A stretch of DNA of 64,000 nucleotides from Candidatus Caldilinea saccharophila. Its GTDB lineage: Bacteria; Chloroflexota; Anaerolineae; Caldilineales; Caldilineaceae. The notes beneath the pieces were generated by a model, which had not been told where the DNA came from, searched no databases, and was given only the letters and a program-made list of their open reading frames with translations. Position numbers and translations under genes: made by a program. This document shows, one piece after another, positions 9,709 to 20,789 of the stretch. Numbering within the stretch: position 1 is the stretch's first letter; each line of letters begins with the position of its first letter. The DNA lies in NCBI GenBank assembly GCA_016710365.1, contig JADJVW010000007.1, forward strand, positions 124,001 to 188,000, written 5' to 3'.

Positions 9709-9984
9709 TTGAACAAACGCATCGAAGCAACGGTTCATGGACGTGTACAAAACGTTTCCTTTCGTTACTATACGAACAATCGGGCCAAACAACTACACCT
9801 CACCGGGTGGGTGATCAACCGTCCTGACGGCAGCGTGCGCGTTGTAGCGGAAGGTGCGGAACGCGACCTGGCCGCGCTGGCGGATTGGCTCCACACAGGG
9901 CCGCCCGCCGCGCACGTTGATTTTGTCGATCTGATGTGGCTGGACGCCACCGGCGAGTTCAGCAATTTTGCGATTCGGGGGTGA
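9709..9984 (+). CDS. Acylphosphatase
   Basis: A 91-residue acylphosphatase, full length. It hydrolyses acyl-phosphates in the cytoplasm. The phosphate-binding loop HGRVQNVSFR supplies the catalytic Arg19, and Asn37 in GWVINRPDGSV is the second catalytic residue. The start is TTG at 9709, ten bases after the stem GAGGTG, since no ATG or GTG lies nearby in frame. The next gene starts four bases after its stop. Confidence 0.93.
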   Translation: MNKRIEATVHGRVQNVSFRYYTNNRAKQLHLTGWVINRPDGSVRVVAEGAERDLAALADWLHTGPPAAHVDFVDLMWLDATGEFSNFAIRG

Positions 9985-9987
9985 ATC

Positions 9988-10545
9988 TTGCGCCATCATC
10001 TGTTTCCCTCCATGTTCTTCCTATTGGGTGCACTGGCTTTGCTGGCTGGGTGCCAACCCGTCACCCCGTCGCCCGTTGCGCATGACCAATCACAAGCCGC
10101 CGCTGTCATCAAAGTCGCCAATGCCGACGACGCCGTGGCAGTGTACGCGCAAACTGGCACGACTTTCGTAGATATCACCAGCCCGCGCGGCATCGGCAGT
10201 GCACAGGTGCAATTTACTCCTGCGCAGGCTGCCGGCCCCATCCAACTGCGTTTTTACCTGAAAGGGCTGGAACAGGCGCTCCTCGACAACGGGGATATGC
10301 AATTGGAGATAGGGATTTCCAGCCATCCGCCCTATCTTGTTTCCCAGACAGTGATCACCTCGAACGGGGCAAGATCGCTAGACAAAGATGACGCGCTCCG
10401 TGCGGATGTTACATTGGCCTCAGCAGAAGGCGCGCCAGCGACAATCCCGCTTCACTCTGGACAGATTGCCATCACGTTGCCCGCCACACTCATCGACGCC
10501 CGGCGCCCCGTTTTGTCGCTGCGTTGGGTTGATTTCTATCGATAA
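9988..10545 (+). CDS. Small secreted lipoprotein, unknown function
   Basis: A 185-residue protein with a lipoprotein signal: RHH charges, a hydrophobic core and lipobox LLAGC. The mature part has alternating beta-strand patterns (STFVDITSPRGIGSAQV-like, IQLRFYLKGLEQ) and two short repeats ending in T-L-P-A-like turns. No family recognised. The TTG start at 9988 follows the acylphosphatase stop by three bases; the in-frame ATG at 10012 would lose the charged residues of the signal and is less likely. Confidence 0.65.
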   Translation: MRHHLFPSMFFLLGALALLAGCQPVTPSPVAHDQSQAAAVIKVANADDAVAVYAQTGTTFVDITSPRGIGSAQVQFTPAQAAGPIQLRFYLKGLEQALLDNGDMQLEIGISSHPPYLVSQTVITSNGARSLDKDDALRADVTLASAEGAPATIPLHSGQIAITLPATLIDARRPVLSLRWVDFYR

Positions 10546-10650
10546 ATCTGCAACTTTACCAAACAACGTGGTAAGATCAAGGAACCAAACTCTTCAACGC
10601 GGCGTCTTCTCATTGACAGCGTTTGCCATTTTTCAAAGAACGGTGAGACT

Positions 10651-13600
10651 ATGAACAGCGCACACCTTACCTCTTTGTCTGGTCTTTTCAAGATGACCAG
10701 CAATTCGCCGCGCCCGCGCTTGTGGCTTCTGTTGGGGCTGATGCTCCTGACAGTGGCGCTCAGCGGGTGCACTATGCAGCCGATCCTGGCCGGGCCATTG
10801 CGCCAGGCCCCCCTCCCCACCGATCAGGGGCCGATCATCGCTATCGCGCCGATTGCCGCTGCTTCGGGAGAGACGGTTTCCGTTTCCGGAGCAGGCTGGC
10901 AGCCGGAAGAAGTAATTTTCATCAACCTGGAAGGTCTACGGGACGAAGAGGCGGTGCAGGCGACGCTGGCAACCGGCGCGGCCGATGCCGAAGGCCGCTT
11001 CTACCTGGCGTTCGTAGGCGCCGCTGGACTTCTTCTGGCAGGAGGTGGTCGATCTTCAGATCGTCGCCTATTCGCTCCAGAGCGGGCAATCGGCAGCCGT
11101 GCCCTTTGGCCTGCTTACGGGGGATGAAACACCAGCGCCGACCGCTACCCTTGCGCTGACGCCTACCACGCCGACGATGCCGCCAACGCTGACGCCCCCT
11201 CCCACCAGCGCATCGACAGGCGCGGGCTACGGGATCGCGACGGTCTCAAGTCGCGGGCTGAATATGCGCAGCGGGCCGGGCACGGTCTATGCCATCATTC
11301 GCTCGCTAGTGCGCGGGACGCAGATCACAGTGCTCGGCCAAGACGCATCAAGCTTGTGGCTTTATGGACGGTTGGCGGATCGCACAGATGGGTGGGTGGC
11401 GCGTGCCTATACGAATTACATCGGTTCACCGCCCGTGGTTCCTGCGCCGCCGACCCCGGTTTATCGTCCAACAACCACGGCGACGCCTTTCCCAACCGCC
11501 GGCCCTGGCTTGGGCTGGCAAGGCGAGTATTACGCCAATCCTTCCCTGCAAGGAACGCCCAGAGTCGTGCGCGAAGACGCTGCGATCAACTTTAACTGGG
11601 GCTTCAACGCACCGGCGCCAAGCCTGCCCAGCACCGGCTTTTCCGTGCGCTGGTTCCGCACACTCTACTTCTCCGAAGGGACTTATCGCCTGTACGGACA
11701 AAGCGACGGCGGTGTGCGGCTCTGGGTGGATAACCGGCTCGTGCTCGACCAGTGGAGCGGCGTCAACGGCGCGTACAGCACTGATGTCTGGCTGAGCCAG
11801 GGCTCGCACACCTTCTTTGTAGATTACGGCCAGCGCCGCCAACCCGCCACCATGTCGTTCTGGTGGGAGCTTGCCGGCCCGACCCCGTCGCCTGGCTTCC
11901 CAGAATGGCGCGGCGAATATTTCAACAATCGCGATCTGGCGGGCAATCCCGTTTATGTGCGCAACGACCGCGACATCGACTTCAACTGGAGTTGGCTCTC
12001 GCCGGCGCCCGGTCTCGGCACGGAGAATTATTCAGTGCGCTGGGCGCGGACCATCGGCTTCTCCTCCGGCGATTATCGCTTCCATATCCGCTCGGATGAC
12101 GGCAGCCGGGTTTTTGTAGACGGCAATCGCATCATCGACGAATGGCGGGATATGGGCGGCAACACGACCTTCACGGCCGACCGCTATCTGAGTGGCAACC
12201 ATCATGTGGTGGTCGAGTATTATCAGCACACCGGGCCGGCCTTCGTTCACTTCTGGTGGGAGCGCATCCATGCCACACCGACGCCCACCAGAACGCCGAC
12301 GCCCACGCCATCTGCCCGCAATCCCTATGCCGATGCCAATCCATCGTCTGGTTCTACTGGAGCGCAGATCATCGTGAGCTTTGGCGGCTTCCCGGCCAAC
12401 ACGGCGGTCAATCTCTACCTGGGCGCCTATGTGCGTGCGGCAGACGCGGCAGCCAATCCCATCTATGCCAGCGGAAGCAGCGATCGCTTCGGCGCCGGCA
12501 GCCTGAGCTTCACCTTGCCGGCGGCGTGGTCTGACGGCAGCCCTATCCAGCCGGGCAAGCTGTCGCTGCTGGTCGCCACCAGCGACCTCAGGGTTACGGC
12601 TGCGACCGATTTCGATGTTCGGGCCCCGCGCCCCACCGTGGCGCCTAACCCGTATGTGGAGGTCAATCCAGGGTCGGGCGGGCCGGGAACACAGGTCACA
12701 GTGCGCGGCGGCGGCTATCCCGCCAGCCGGGCGATCAATATCTATCTCGGCGGTGTGGTGCGCGCCAGCGAAGCTGACGCTGCGCCTATCGTAACGACAA
12801 GCAGCGATGCCAACGGCAACTTCAGCACCTTGATCCTGCTGCCGGCGACCTAGCCCGACGGCAGCAGGATCACCACGGGCAAGTTGGTGGTGCTGGCCGC
12901 GACCAGTGACTTCGCGGTGCAGAACAGCGCCACTTTCGACTTCTTCGTAACGCCGCCGAATCCATCGATCAGCCTGGCGCCAACGTCAGGCGGCGCGGGC
13001 ACGCGCGTCACGGCGGCAGGCGCTGGCTTCCCCGCCAACACCGCGGTGGCCGTCTACCTGGCGCCGCTCGATGCTGCGCCAGGCACAGGTGCACTCCAAC
13101 AATACGTGGCCAGCGTGACCGATGGCAGCGGGCGCTATTCACTTACGTTCACCATGCCGGGCGTCTGGCCCGACGGTGGACAGATCACGCAGGATCGAAT
13201 TGTCGTGACCGTGGCGACGCCAGATTTCAGCGTCTCGGTCAGCAGCGTCTTTGCCTATCTCGTTGTGGGGCCGACAGCTACGCCAACCCCAACGCCGCTG
13301 CCGACAAGCACGCCGCCTGTCGCGCCGACGCCAACGCTCAATCCCTACGCGCAGGTCAGCCCTGGTTCGGGCGCCGCCGGGACCACGGTCACGGTCAGCG
13401 GCGGTGGCTTCCCGCCCAACACGGTGCTTTACGCCCACCTGGCGCGGCTTGAAGGCGGATCGGGCAGCGGCGGCAGCTATGCACGCTTTGCTTCGGCTGC
13501 GACCGACGGCGCGGGCAACTATGTCATGGTGTTCGTCATGCCAGCGACCTGGCCGAACGGCGCAGCCATCGCCACGCAACGGCTGGTGATTTTGGTTGCG

Positions 13601-13921
13601 CCAGACACTTTCGCAGTAGAAGCCAGTACAACTTTCAGCTATCAACAGGTCGCATCCGCAGGCGATGAGATTCCATCGCCCACAGCAACCGTCGCCCCGC
13701 CGACGGCGACAGGCACGGCTACGCTTCTGCCTCCGACTGACGTGCCGACCTCGGAGCCGTCCACGGTGACACCGACCGACACGGCGACGCCTACTTCCAC
13801 CGTAACACCGGAGCCGCCCACTGCGACGCCTCCTGCTACGGCGACGCCGGAGCCGACGCCCACCGAAGCACCCGGTGGTGGATCGATACCGCCCGTGGAG
13901 CCTCCGGCGGCAGACAGTTAG
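10651..13921 (+). CDS. Large surface lipoprotein with SH3b, two PA14 and TIG-like repeats (interrupted)
   Basis: Read as one gene. It starts with a lipoprotein signal (LTVALSGC), then a first beta-sandwich repeat (APIAAASGETVSVSGAGW), a Thr/Pro linker, a bacterial SH3 domain (GLNMRSGPGTVYAIIRSL), two PA14-type domains (about 11515-11870 and 11905-12275, each starting GEYY/GEYF and ending SFWWE/HFWWE), and four more repeats starting NPY/NPS and containing GGFPANTAV-like loops. A Thr/Pro tail ends it. The architecture suggests a cell-surface glycan-binding protein. Two lesions occur: an extra G at 11017-11018 (removal joins YLAFVAPLD to FFWQEVVDL), and an in-frame TAG at 12851-12853 exactly where sister repeats have Trp (ATWPNG, GVWPDG). 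Frame is unchanged across the TAG. An alternative start is ATG 10693. Confidence 0.85.
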
Positions 13922-13937
13922 ACTGATATTGGTAAAC

Positions 13938-13980
13938 AGTACGAAGCGGGGGAATCGAATCGATTCCCCCGCTTCGTACT
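13938..13980. terminator. Perfect 43-nt hairpin between convergent genes
   Basis: Arms of 21 bp at 13938-13958 and 13960-13980 are exact reverse complements with a single-base centre. The hairpin separates the end of the surface lipoprotein gene from the end of the E1 gene on the other strand, so it could serve both. There is no long T-tract, so termination may be factor-dependent or the hairpin may act as a 3'-end stabiliser. Confidence 0.7.
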
Positions 13981-14028
13981 GCGCTTTCAAGCCCTAGTTT
14001 CCATCAAGCATAGACCACGGTCTATGCT

Positions 14029-16500
<2,472 letters not shown>

Positions 16501-16536
16501 CGCGCGTTTCCTACATCCTTATCTTTTTCACACATG

Positions 16537-16642
16537 ATTTGACGCAGAGACGCAAAGGGGCAGAGGTTCGCAGAGAAAAGTAATTTCATGGTCTACTTCT
16601 CTGAACTTTCTCTGTATCTCTGCGCTTCTTCGTCAAAATAAC
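16537..16642. repeat. Dispersed imperfect inverted repeat (GACGCAGAG family)
   Basis: Left arm GACGCAGAGACGCAAAG and right arm ending CTCTGCGCTTCTTCGTC pair over a central spacer. The element fills the gap between the GNAT stop and the E1 start. Related copies lie at 1821, 26855, 28630 and, as half elements, near 32530 and 33500. Confidence 0.65.
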
Positions 16643-16646
16643 CTTC

Positions 16647-17066
16647 CTATTGACGCGGCCGCGCCATCCAGTTGGCAGGCGAAGCCAGCGCATCAAAGCC
16701 ACCGTAGCGGCGATACAACTCATGCGCGTCGCGCGTCGCCAGGATGAAGTTGCGCAGCCCTTGCAACTCTGGGTGCGCCACCACCGCCTCGATCAGCCGC
16801 TTGCCCAGCCCTTGTCCTTGATACGTCGCGTCGATAAAGACATCGCACAGCCAGGCGAAGGTGGCGTAATCCGTCACGACGCGCGCAAAACCAACCTGTT
16901 GTTCGCCAGCGTACACGCCAAAGCAGAGCGAATTGGCAATCGACTTCTCCACTACTGCGCGGCTGCGACCCTGCGCCCAGTAACTCTGCTCGCTGAGGTA
17001 GCGGTGAATATAGCCAACATCAAGCCGGCTACGGTCGGTGCTGATCTCTACTTCGTCTACGCGCAT
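16647..17066 (-). CDS. GNAT family N-acetyltransferase
   Basis: A single-domain acetyltransferase of about 139 residues. The acetyl-CoA binding motif is YQGQGLGKRLIE (Q/R-x-x-G-x-G/A), preceded by FARVVTDYATFAWLCDVFID and followed by LATRDAHELYRRYGGF, which place it in the common short-GNAT group. I prefer ATG 17066, preceded by AGGATAAGG. A longer reading from TTG 17099 would overlap the antitoxin-like gene stop by two bases. The gene follows the antitoxin-like gene closely. GNAT toxins paired with antitoxins are known, but this subfamily is a widespread housekeeping type, so a toxin role is only a possibility. Confidence 0.88.
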   Translation of the reverse strand: MRVDEVEISTDRSRLDVGYIHRYLSEQSYWAQGRSRAVVEKSIANSLCFGVYAGEQQVGFARVVTDYATFAWLCDVFIDATYQGQGLGKRLIEAVVAHPELQGLRNFILATRDAHELYRRYGGFDALASPANWMARPRQ

Positions 17067-17095
17067 CTTGGCCTTATCCTGCGTAAGGGTCGTTT

Positions 17096-17443
17096 TCAAA
17101 TAAACGCGGCGGGTGAAACATGAAAGCGTTCGGCCAGCACCCTTACCTGGCGCAGATTCAGCTTGCGCCTGCCGCGCAGAATCTCCGAAACGACGCCTTG
17201 TGACCCCACTTCCGGCAAGTCAGATTGCGCCAGACCATGTTCTTCCATGAGATATTGCAGCGCCTCGATGCCGGTCGCCATCGGCATCGCCACGTGTTCG
17301 CTCTCGTAGGCGTAGACTAACGCGCCGAGCGTGTCCAGCAGCCCGTAGAGCGGGTGCGCCGCGTCGTCCCCCACTTCGTCGAGCAGTTCGTTAAGCCTTA
17401 CCACCGCGCGATCGTAATCGGCTTCGGTGCGCACTGTCAGCAC
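17096..17443 (-). CDS. HigA-type Xre-family antitoxin/transcriptional regulator
   Basis: A 115-residue protein. The N-terminal helical segment (TEADYDRAVVRLNELLDEV) and central H-V-A-MPMATGIEALQYLMEE helix are followed by a C-terminal Xre helix-turn-helix (LAQSDLPEVGSQGVVSEILRG), the layout of HigA antitoxins. The start is GTG 17443. No HigB/RelE-like toxin gene is present upstream; the space to the E2 gene holds only an 18-codon frame. It lies between E2 and E1 of the dehydrogenase complex, apparently within their transcript. It may be an orphan antitoxin or a local regulator. Confidence 0.85.
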   Translation of the reverse strand: MLTVRTEADYDRAVVRLNELLDEVGDDAAHPLYGLLDTLGALVYAYESEHVAMPMATGIEALQYLMEEHGLAQSDLPEVGSQGVVSEILRGRRKLNLRQVRVLAERFHVSPAAFI

Positions 17444-17446
17444 CGG

Positions 17447-17503
17447 TTACATGACTGCCCAGTAAGGTTGAACCGTCTCGGCAAACTTTTTTACTACTTC
17501 CAT
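17447..17503 (-). CDS. Possible 18-residue leader peptide or toxin remnant
   Basis: ATG 17503 opens a frame of 18 codons ending TAA at 17447. AGGA lies seven bases before it, overlapping the end of the E2 coding sequence, and its stop is three bases before the antitoxin-like start, so it is well placed for translational coupling. The peptide (MEVVKKFAETVQPYWAVM) matches nothing I recognise. It could be a relic of a toxin gene or simply chance. Confidence 0.25.
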   Translation of the reverse strand: MEVVKKFAETVQPYWAVM

Positions 17504-17507
17504 TTGT

Positions 17508-18995
17508 TTATCCTGCCATCAGCAGATCAATTGAAGCCACGGCCTGGCTGAGCGCCTGCAAGAAGCGCGCGGCCGGCGCGCCGTCCACCACCTGGTGGTT
17601 GATGGTCAGCGACAGGCCGATATGGGGCGCGAATTTCACCTTCTCGCCACGCTGCACCGCTTTGGGCTGAATGGCGCAGACGCCCAGGATGGCGACCTGC
17701 GGCGCGTTGAGCACCGGCGTAAAGCTCTCGACGCCAAACGCGCCGAGATTCGTCACCGTAAAAGTGCCGCCGTTCAGCTCGTCGGGCGTGATCTTGCCGC
17801 CGATGCACGCCGCGGCCAGCCGCTTGGCTTCGCCGGAAAGCTGGCGCAGGCTGAGCACATCAGCGCCGCGCACGACCGGAACCATCAGCCCCTTGGGCGT
17901 ATCGACCGCCACGCCCAGGTTGACGCTGCGGTGCTGGTGGATCTCGGCGCCGGTAAAGAGGGCGTTGAGGTTGGGGAAAACCGGCAGCGTGCGCGCCACC
18001 GCAAAGAGCAGCAGGTCGTTGATCGTGACGCCGCGCAGTTCCATGGCCTCCGGGCTTTCCTTGAGCCGCTTGCGCAGCGCTTGCAGCGCGCGTGCGTCCG
18101 CCGAGGCATTGAGCGTCAGTTGCGCCGTCGTCTGCAGGGACTGCAACATGCGCTCGGCGATCACCTTGCGCACGCCTTTGACGGGGATGATCTCGATTTC
18201 GGGAGGAGTAAGATTGGAGATTGGAGATTGGGAGATTGTGAGATTGTGAGATTGTGCGGCTGCATCGGCAGGCATGGTGGCGCCAAGTGTTTCTCCTTGT
18301 CTCCGTGTCTCTTCTTCTTTGCGCAAATCTCGCGATGTCACGCGCCCGCCCGGCCCGCTGCCCTGCGCTGGCACGGCAAAGCCGCCCTCGGCCACCATCG
18401 CCTTTGCCACCGGCGTGAGCTTGGGCTGCGCGGAGATGGCGGCCTGCACATCGCGCTCGATCACGCGGCCGCCAGGGCCGGAGCCGGCCAGCGCAGCCGC
18501 ATCGACTCCCTTGCGCTCGGCAAGATGGCGGGCGCGAGGAGAGACTGGAGATTGGAAATTGGAGATTGGAGATTGAGAGATTGGAGATTGTGAGATTGAG
18601 AGATTGGAGATTGAGAGATTGGAGATTGAAGATTGCACGTCTTCGCCAACGGTTCTCGGTGCAGCGTCTCCCCCTCTCCCTGTCTCCCCCTCTCCTTGTC
18701 TCCCTGTCTCCCTGTCTCCCTGTCTATCTTGCTCACCGCTCCCCGGCGCTTTCTCCCCTGCTTCGCCAACCCATGCGATCGTCTCCATCACCGGCGCCTC
18801 GTCGCCGGCGGCGAAAAGCGTCGCCAACAGCACACCGGCCGCGGTGCTGGGCACTTCCATGGTGGCCTTGTCGGTTTCAACTTCGCACAGTACATCATCG
18901 ACCGCCACGGCCTCACCGATCTGCTTCTTCCAATCGACGATAATGACGCTCTCGACAGTATTGCCCTGTTTAGGCATAACGATGGGTGTTGCCAT
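17508..18995 (-). CDS. 2-oxoacid dehydrogenase E2, dihydrolipoamide acyltransferase
   Basis: The core acyltransferase of the complex. Residues 1-80 are the lipoyl domain with lipoylated Lys43 in ETDKATMEV. Two peripheral-subunit-binding domains follow (SPRARHLAERKGVDAAALAG and LTPVAKAMVAEGGFAVPAQG, each with GSGPGGRV). The catalytic domain begins KGVRKVIAERM and ends with the active-site NHQVVDGA. The three linkers are unusual: they are encoded by 8-bp DNA repeats giving peptides such as RQGDRETG and SISNL/SQSPISN instead of the normal Ala/Pro. I prefer ATG 18995 (MATPIVMPKQG), which matches the family start and follows AGGAG by about 13 bases, over ATG 19040, where the AGGAG abuts the codon. 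Product is about 495 residues. Confidence 0.92.
   Translation of the reverse strand: MATPIVMPKQGNTVESVIIVDWKKQIGEAVAVDDVLCEVETDKATMEVPSTAAGVLLATLFAAGDEAPVMETIAWVGEAGEKAPGSGEQDRQGDRETGRQGEGETGRGGDAAPRTVGEDVQSSISNLSISNLSISQSPISQSPISNFQSPVSPRARHLAERKGVDAAALAGSGPGGRVIERDVQAAISAQPKLTPVAKAMVAEGGFAVPAQGSGPGGRVTSRDLRKEEETRRQGETLGATMPADAAAQSHNLTISQSPISNLTPPEIEIIPVKGVRKVIAERMLQSLQTTAQLTLNASADARALQALRKRLKESPEAMELRGVTINDLLLFAVARTLPVFPNLNALFTGAEIHQHRSVNLGVAVDTPKGLMVPVVRGADVLSLRQLSGEAKRLAAACIGGKITPDELNGGTFTVTNLGAFGVESFTPVLNAPQVAILGVCAIQPKAVQRGEKVKFAPHIGLSLTINHQVVDGAPAARFLQALSQAVASIDLLMAG
18207..18330. repeat. Short tandem repeats (AGATTGTG/TCTCC units) inside the E2 linker
   Basis: From 18207 the plus strand reads AGATTGGAGATTGGGAGATT and related 7-8 bp units, then TCTCCTTGTCTCCGTGTCTC to about 18320. 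The minus strand encodes a Ser/Thr/Gln/Asn-rich linker before the catalytic domain of E2. The frame is kept through the whole stretch. Confidence 0.8.
18541..18730. repeat. Two blocks of short tandem repeats in the E2 N-terminal linker
   Basis: 18541-18640 is built of AGATTGG, AGATTGAG and AGATTGTG units; 18663-18728 is built of TCTCCCTG units. On the coding strand they give SISNLSISN-type and RQGDRETG-type peptide repeats. The same two unit families occur in the other linker at 18207-18330, so linkers were built or replaced by the same repeat families. Confidence 0.85.
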
Positions 18996-19090
18996 GGCCG
19001 AAAACTTGCTCCTCTTCCCGTTGATAGAATGTTCAGACATCTCCTGCTGGAACGGGCGCGCCGCATTCTCAGCCGAAGCAAGGGTTTTAC

Positions 19091-19854
19091 CTAGATTTCC
19101 ACATCCCCAATCGACTCCAACACGTAGGTCGGGTGATAGGGAAAGCGGCTGATTTCTTAAAGTTTAGTGACGACGGTAAGCACTAGCGACGTGTCGAGAC
19201 CACTGCTCACCGCGCCGACGATGTCAGTGTCCATGCGGTCGCCGATCATGATGGTCTCTTCCGAATGTGCGCCCAAAAATTGAGCGCGCTGCGCATCATG
19301 TAGGGGTTTGGCTTGCCGATGAAATACGGCGCCACGCCGGTCGCCTCCTTGATCAAGGCCGCCATTGCTCCACAAGCGGGCGCCAGGCCATCTTCCGTCG
19401 GGCCGGAAGGATCCGGGTTGGTCGCCACGAAGCGCGCGCCTGCGGCAATCAACCGAATCGCCTTGGTAATTTGCGCGACGTTGTAGCCGTGGGTTTCACC
19501 CAGCACTACATAATCCGGCTCGGTCTCAGTCATCACATAGCCCGTGCTGTGGATGGCGTCGGTCAGGCCACTTTCGCCGATGACAAACGCCTTGCCGTTC
19601 GGGCGCTGGCGCTGGAGAAAACGCGCCGTCGCGATCGCTGAGGTAAAGATGCGGTCGATGGGCACCTGCAGACCGGCAGTCTGCAAACGATGCGCCAAGT
19701 CGCGCGGGGTGTACATTGGATTATTGGTAAGCACCAGATATTGGATGCCGCGTTCATTCAAACCATCGATAAAATCTTGTGCGCCGGGGATCGCGGTTTT
19801 GCCGCGCACCAACACGCCGTCCATATCCATCAAGTAATTTTTATATTGTTTCAT
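19091..19854 (-). pseudogene. NagD-like HAD-family sugar phosphatase, interrupted
   Basis: A HAD hydrolase of the NagD/p-nitrophenyl phosphatase type. The nucleophile motif is YLMDMDGVLVRG; motif II is VLTNN; the cap and FVATNPDPSGPTEDGLAPACGAM follow; FIGKPNPYMM and MIGDRMDTDIVGA are motifs III and IV. Two lesions break it. The A-run at 19275-19279 is one base short (adding one restores ALNFLGAHSEET), and an in-frame TAA at 19157-19159 is followed by a further conserved tail (RFPYHPTYVLESIGDV) ending at 19091. ATG 19854 follows GGAGGAAGTT; a longer upstream frame to 19887 lacks a site. The first open segment covers about 190 residues. It lies upstream of E2 on the same strand. The two lesions could be assembly errors or true decay. 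Confidence 0.82.
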
Positions 19855-19970
19855 AACTTCCTCCGTGAAGCGTTTGAACAAACTCATGATTTGTTCAAGT
19901 GTATCAGCAGTTGATTAACTTCACGTTATGGCATTTTTCCCGTTTCGGCGAAAAGGTAAGTGACTCTGTT

Positions 19971-20780
19971 TTAGACGATGACGACCTTGATGCCGGATGC
20001 CCGCATGTGCGCTACACTAGACGCGGGCGCGCCGGCGTCGGTGATGATCACGTTGAGTTGTTCCAGGCTTGCAAAGGAGGCGACGCCAACACGTCCCCAT
20101 TTAGTGGCGTCAAGCACGGCGATCACTTGCCGGCAGAGCGCGGCGAGCGGACGTTTGACAGCCGCCTCATCCGCGCTGACATCCGTCAGCCCTGCGGTGG
20201 CGTCGATGCCATGCGCGCCAAAGAACCCCTTCTGCAAGTTGAAGCTCTGCAACTCTTCCAGCCCATAGGCGCCAACCAGCGAAGCCGTCTCGCGCTGCAA
20301 CGCACCGCCTACCATCACCACATCCACCGCGGGCGCGTCCAGCAATTCGTGGACGATCTCCAAGCTGTTGGTGACGACCGTGACAAACCGCCGTTGCTTG
20401 AGATGGTAGGCAATCGCCAGCGAGGTGCTGCTCGAATCCAGAAAGACCGCGTCGCCATCGACGATCTGCGCGGCGCCGGCCTGACCGATGCGGCTTTTTT
20501 CTTTGACCTGGCGCTGGCGACGCAACGCCAATGCAAGCTCGCCGGCGTTGCTGCCAGTCGCCACCGCGCCGCCATGCGTACGCACCAGCAGCTTCTGCTC
20601 TGCCAACGCCTGCAGATCCGCCCGGATCGTCACTTCGGAAACGCCAAAGCGCTGGCGAAGTTCGGCCACGGTGGCGCGGCCTTGCGCCTGCACAAGTTCA
20701 GCGATGGCCCGCCGGCGTTCCGCTAAATAGAGATCAGGCGGGAGCTCCATTTGCTTCTGGATATTTTCACTAACTTTCAT
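19971..20780 (-). CDS. DeoR-family transcriptional regulator of sugar metabolism
   Basis: A 269-residue regulator. The N-terminal winged helix-turn-helix reads ATVAELRQRFGVSEVTIRADLQAL with the following LVRTHGGAV. The C-terminal sensor domain has the family motifs DGDAVFLDSSSTSLAIAYHL, VVTNSLEIVHEL, GGALQRETASLVG, and a final D-x-TKWGRVGVASFASLEQ. These proteins usually bind a phosphorylated sugar. ATG 20780 lies only about three bases from the predicted transcription start, so translation may be near-leaderless; ATG 20750 is an alternative closer to the usual family start. Three GAAA repeats at its 5' end suggest autoregulation. The HAD phosphatase gene downstream could be a target. Confidence 0.92.
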   Translation of the reverse strand: MKVSENIQKQMELPPDLYLAERRRAIAELVQAQGRATVAELRQRFGVSEVTIRADLQALAEQKLLVRTHGGAVATGSNAGELALALRRQRQVKEKSRIGQAGAAQIVDGDAVFLDSSSTSLAIAYHLKQRRFVTVVTNSLEIVHELLDAPAVDVVMVGGALQRETASLVGAYGLEELQSFNLQKGFFGAHGIDATAGLTDVSADEAAVKRPLAALCRQVIAVLDATKWGRVGVASFASLEQLNVIITDAGAPASSVAHMRASGIKVVIV

Positions 20781-20788
20781 TTAGTTTC
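20765..20788. promoter_or_regulatory. Three helically phased TTTC/GAAA repeats, probable DeoR operator
   Basis: TTTC occurs at 20765, 20775 and 20785 on the plus strand (GAAA on the coding strand), spaced exactly 10 bp, one helical turn. DeoR-family proteins such as GlpR and FruR bind direct repeats of this kind. The repeats start at the predicted transcription start and run into the coding region, a position suited to autorepression. The binding protein is inferred. Confidence 0.5.
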
Positions 20789-20789
20789 G

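Noticed and set aside
12851..12853. Reassignment of TAG as a sense codon
   Set aside because: TAG is used as a normal stop elsewhere in the window (for example at 1804-1806 and 13919-13921), so recoding of the whole genome is excluded.
17595..18593. Open frame on the plus strand over the E2 gene
   Set aside because: It is antisense to E2 with its catalytic and lipoyl motifs; its composition reflects the complement of the repeats.
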